A model generated the notes under the pieces. The model ran no database searches and was not told where the DNA came from. It worked only from the letters and a program-made list of their open reading frames with translations. A stretch of 64,000 nucleotides of DNA from Bifidobacterium sp. ESL0682 (lineage in GTDB: Bacteria; Actinomycetota; Actinomycetes; Actinomycetales; Bifidobacteriaceae), in the NCBI RefSeq assembly GCF_029392815.1, contig NZ_CP113942.1, positions 1,426,001 through 1,490,000 on the forward strand. Direction: 5' to 3'. Positions 61,824 through 64,000 of this stretch are shown here, in pieces. The translations under genes and the position numbers were made by a program. How positions within the stretch are numbered: position 1 is the first letter of the stretch; every line of letters starts with the position of its first letter.

Positions 61824-63092
61824 TCAGTCCTTGGACTCTTCCATCTTCTTGTACGTGCTGCCATCGCTCACCTGAGAGACGAGCTGGCCGAGGAACTCGG
61901 TAAGGCGCGTACGGTATTCGGTCTCGAACTGCTTGAGGCTCTGGATATTGGCCTCAGCGGTCTTGGACTCCGAAGCCAGATTCTCACGCACCTGCTTGGC
62001 GTAAGTATCGGCAGAGGAACGGGTCTTCTGATCGTAATCGGCAGCGCGGCGCTGTACTTCGGACTCATAGGAATCTGCAGCGGTATGCTTCTGCTTCTCA
62101 TACTCTTCGGCAGCGCCACGGGTCTTCTGCGCATAGGTGTCGGCTTCCGAGCGGGTCTGCTTGGAATAGTCCTCAGCCTTGCCGCGAGTCTGCTTGGCGT
62201 ATTCATCGGATTCATTGCGAGTGCGGGTGGAATAATCGTTGGCCTTGTTGACCAGCTCCTGATACTTGTTCTGGCTGGCTTCGGTGATTTCCTTGGCCTT
62301 AGCCTTGCCCTTGTCAACGTACTGATCGTGCAGCTGCATCGCAAGCGTCAGCATTGCAGTAGCGCGTTCAGGCTCGCTGGCGGCGCCGGCTGCGGCACCC
62401 GCGATCTTCTGCAGGCTGCCGGTCTCGGCGCTCGGCTCAATCTTGGAGACCTGGGCACGAAGCTGGTTCTCACGCTGCTTGGACTCTTCAAGCTGACGAG
62501 AGAGATCCTGCAGCTGCTTGGACTGCTCGCTAGAGTTGGAAAGCTGCTTCTTGGCCTGCTCAAGCTCACGGGAAAGCTTCTCGTTGCCGCTGCGGAACTC
62601 ATCGCGTTCACGCTGCACGGCGGCGAGCTGGTTATCGACGTCTTTCTTGCCTGCGGCTTGCGCAGCTTGGGCGGTGAGCTGATCGATCTGCGCGTTCAGG
62701 CGATCGACCTGATCCTTCAGCTGCTTGTTCTGCTCAGCCAGGCCCCTGTTGCTTTCCTCAGCCTCGGCGAGCTTGGACGCGGCAACCGTCGCGGCCTGAT
62801 CGCTGCCATTGCCGGACTGCTTGCTGGCATCCTTGAGCGTCTGGTTCTCGCGGCTCAGCGCCTGAACCTGTGAGGTAAGATCAGAAATCTTCGAGTTGAG
62901 CTTGCTGACATCCGGGCCCAACGATTGCGTCGACTGTCCGTTGCCGCCTGCCATAGCCTGCTTGCCAAGAGCTTCTACGGTCTCGGTGACCTGGTCGAGA
63001 AAATCATCGACCTCTTCGACGTCGTACCCCTCTTTAAAACGTACGGTTTGGAAGGCATGTTCCCTGATATCCTTCGGCGTTAACAGTGCCAT
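61824..63092 (-). CDS. divIVA: Polar growth and cell division protein DivIVA (Wag31-like)
   Basis: Membrane-curvature-sensing coiled-coil protein that organises polar wall growth in actinobacteria. It is 422 residues. The N-terminal lipid-binding DivIVA domain begins LTPKDIREHAFQTVRFKEGYD and EVDDFLDQV (about 5-36). Long coiled coils follow, then about eight 11-residue repeats (about residues 286-372) of the form Y-x-K-Q-T-R-x-x-A-x-D, such as EYAKQTRGKAE and DYSKQTRSEAD. The C-terminus KQFETEYRTRLTEFL resembles the DivIVA tail domain. ATG 63090-63092 follows GAGGTG. It is longer than mycobacterial Wag31 (about 260). Confidence 0.92.
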   Translation of the reverse strand: MALLTPKDIREHAFQTVRFKEGYDVEEVDDFLDQVTETVEALGKQAMAGGNGQSTQSLGPDVSKLNSKISDLTSQVQALSRENQTLKDASKQSGNGSDQAATVAASKLAEAEESNRGLAEQNKQLKDQVDRLNAQIDQLTAQAAQAAGKKDVDNQLAAVQRERDEFRSGNEKLSRELEQAKKQLSNSSEQSKQLQDLSRQLEESKQRENQLRAQVSKIEPSAETGSLQKIAGAAAGAASEPERATAMLTLAMQLHDQYVDKGKAKAKEITEASQNKYQELVNKANDYSTRTRNESDEYAKQTRGKAEDYSKQTRSEADTYAQKTRGAAEEYEKQKHTAADSYESEVQRRAADYDQKTRSSADTYAKQVRENLASESKTAEANIQSLKQFETEYRTRLTEFLGQLVSQVSDGSTYKKMEESKD

Positions 63093-63202
63093 AAACTTTT
63101 ACACCTCACTTTGGGCATAATGCCTCTAATTTTTATTCTCCGATAAATGCTACACCACCCAGTGTACCCGAAATAAGGGGCTATAATCGGCATAAAGGAC
63201 GG

Positions 63203-63523
63203 TTATCTGTCCCACGACAGCTGTGCGGAAGAACCATTCTCTCCGCCTTCGGATTCCTCTCCGTCATTGAGTTGAACAGGCTGAGCCGCTTGCGAATTCG
63301 CGGAAGGCCACGGAGAAGGGCTGCTACCGGTGCTGCTACCTGAATTGATAGGGAGGCTTCCTGGGACCCTGCCTTCAAGATAGGCGATGCGTTGTTCTTG
63401 CTGAGTCAACGTTTCTGCGACTTCGTCCAGGAAATCATCCACTTCCCGGACATCGTAGCCTTCCTTAAAACGAACCGTCTGAAACGCCTTATCTCGTACC
63501 TCTCGTGCAGTCAGTATTGACAT
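63203..63523 (-). CDS. Small DivIVA-domain protein
   Basis: A 106-residue paralogue of the N-terminal part of the adjacent DivIVA: LTAREVRDKAFQTVRFKEGYD and REVDDFLDEVAETL match it nearly residue for residue. After a short coiled coil (TQQEQRIAYLEGR) it ends in a Ser/Pro/Gly/Glu-rich unstructured tail with no long coiled coil. It could bind the same curved membranes or co-assemble with DivIVA; function is not known. It lies between yggT and divIVA on the same strand, separated by 43 and 110 bp. Confidence 0.85.
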   Translation of the reverse strand: MSILTAREVRDKAFQTVRFKEGYDVREVDDFLDEVAETLTQQEQRIAYLEGRVPGSLPINSGSSTGSSPSPWPSANSQAAQPVQLNDGEESEGGENGSSAQLSWDR

Positions 63524-63566
63524 AAAGGCCTCTTTTCACCCAGAACTGCTTTCAAACCAACTTAAA

Positions 63567-63845
63567 TCAAATAATCACTTCGAGCACGGCGATGACAAAC
63601 CACAACACCATCGGCGTAACATCCAGCCCCATGTTGCCAAGCCTGATGGGCGGAATAAAGCGCCGCAGCCAGCGCAGCGGCGGGTCAGTCAACACATAGA
63701 AGACATTGATGATCGATCCGAGTACACGGCCCGGACGCCAGCGCGGCGCGAGCACGAACAGCCAATCCAAAAGCACCCTGATAAAGAGCACGGTTCCATA
63801 GAGACCAAGGAGCCAACGCAGAATGGAGAGTATGAGAAAAAGCAT
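63567..63845 (-). CDS. YggT family membrane protein
   Basis: A 92-residue protein with two membrane helices: LFLILSILRWLLGLYGTVLF near the N-terminus and VTPMVLWFVIAVLEVII at the C-terminus. The conserved core is LLDWLFVLAPRWRPG and TDPPLRWLRRFIPPIRLG, diagnostic of YggT. In Gram-positive bacteria yggT (ylmG) lies between sepF and divIVA, as here, and is linked to division and envelope. It starts 6 bp after the sepF stop, so it is in the same operon. Confidence 0.92.
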   Translation of the reverse strand: MLFLILSILRWLLGLYGTVLFIRVLLDWLFVLAPRWRPGRVLGSIINVFYVLTDPPLRWLRRFIPPIRLGNMGLDVTPMVLWFVIAVLEVII

Positions 63846-63851
63846 AGGACC

Positions 63852-64000
63852 TCAGAACAAGCCGTCGCCGGCTTCATCGGACTGGGACTTTTCGACCTTG
63901 ATGTTGACCTGGGCAGGGCTCAGGAGGAACACCCTCGGGGTGACGCGTTCGAGCGAACCACGCACGCCGAAAACAACACCTGCCGAGAAATCGACGATAC
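63852..64000 (-). CDS. sepF: Cell division protein SepF, C-terminal end (gene runs off window)
   Basis: The last 49 codons of SepF, the cytoplasmic membrane tether for FtsZ. The visible sequence IVDFSAGVVFGVRGSLERV, then TPRVFLLSPAQVNIKVEK, is the C-terminal part of the SepF dimer core, followed by a short acidic tail ending GDGLF and the stop at 63852-63854. The start lies beyond base 64000. The order sepF-yggT-divIVA confirms the call. Confidence 0.9.
   Translation of the reverse strand, partial: IVDFSAGVVFGVRGSLERVTPRVFLLSPAQVNIKVEKSQSDEAGDGLF

Noticed and set aside
61419-62873. A 484-codon plus-strand frame, Leu/Gly-rich and membrane-protein-like
   Set aside because: It lies antisense to divIVA and lspA. 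Its Leu richness reflects the Glu/Lys/Gln codons of the coiled coil read in reverse.

Overview
The window reads as a chromosomal stretch of a Bifidobacterium or close relative (Actinomycetota). Support comes from an actinobacterial-type division and cell-wall (dcw) cluster, DivIVA, SepF and YggT next to lspA, a lexA/LysM/nrdR locus, a PriA-type HisA inside a his cluster, an L-lactate dehydrogenase, and an ssrA tag ending in ALAA. Base composition is moderately GC-rich. The exception is one large surface-protein gene (about 39.3-46.0 kb), which is much richer in C on the + strand. The species cannot be fixed from sequence alone.

Layout. 1-2.6 kb: smc (3' part outside the window) and folC, minus strand. 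2.9-8.9 kb, plus strand: Xaa-Pro aminopeptidase, a NUDIX hydrolase, a ROK repressor, a PfkB sugar kinase, tmRNA and dtd. 9.0-24.0 kb, minus strand: the dcw cluster, transcribed mraZ-rsmH-ftsL-like-ftsI-murE-like-murF-mraY-murD-ftsW-murG-murC-ftsQ. An array of four MraZ boxes lies upstream of mraZ, and a MurE-like protein without a P-loop sits in the murE slot. 24.3-28.5 kb: HelD-type helicase, then nrdR and a small LysM membrane protein divergent from lexA across LexA boxes. 28.5-34.7 kb: cation efflux protein, AEC permease, ldh, hflX and a small methyltransferase. 34.8-46.0 kb: hrpA and a roughly 2,250-residue LPXTG-type surface protein. 46.4-47.9 kb: a membrane-anchored lysozyme-like protein and a small membrane protein. 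48.0-50.1 kb: glutamine synthetase and beta-phosphoglucomutase. 50.3-56.3 kb: histidine genes hisD, hisC, hisB, an unknown acidic protein, hisH and priA. 56.5-64.0 kb: dnaE, an rluD-like gene, lspA, divIVA, a small DivIVA-like gene, yggT and the end of sepF.

A feature that affects the whole annotation: ten otherwise intact genes (smc, pepP, ROK, murC, murG, mraY, ftsI, helD, hisD, dnaE), plus hrpA and the surface protein, are interrupted by 15 frameshifts. Every one is a net loss of one base, mostly in runs of 3-5 identical bases. Because so many of these genes are essential, and because flanking frames join without loss of conserved residues, I treat them as deletion errors in the sequence and give composite coordinates. 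One of them hides the LPLTG sorting signal of the surface protein.

Functionally the window is mostly core: peptidoglycan precursor synthesis and septation, polar growth, DNA replication and repair control, histidine synthesis and nitrogen assimilation. The accessory, host- or niche-facing part is the surface protein with its lysozyme-like neighbour. The sugar-kinase/ROK pair is a small regulated carbohydrate module.
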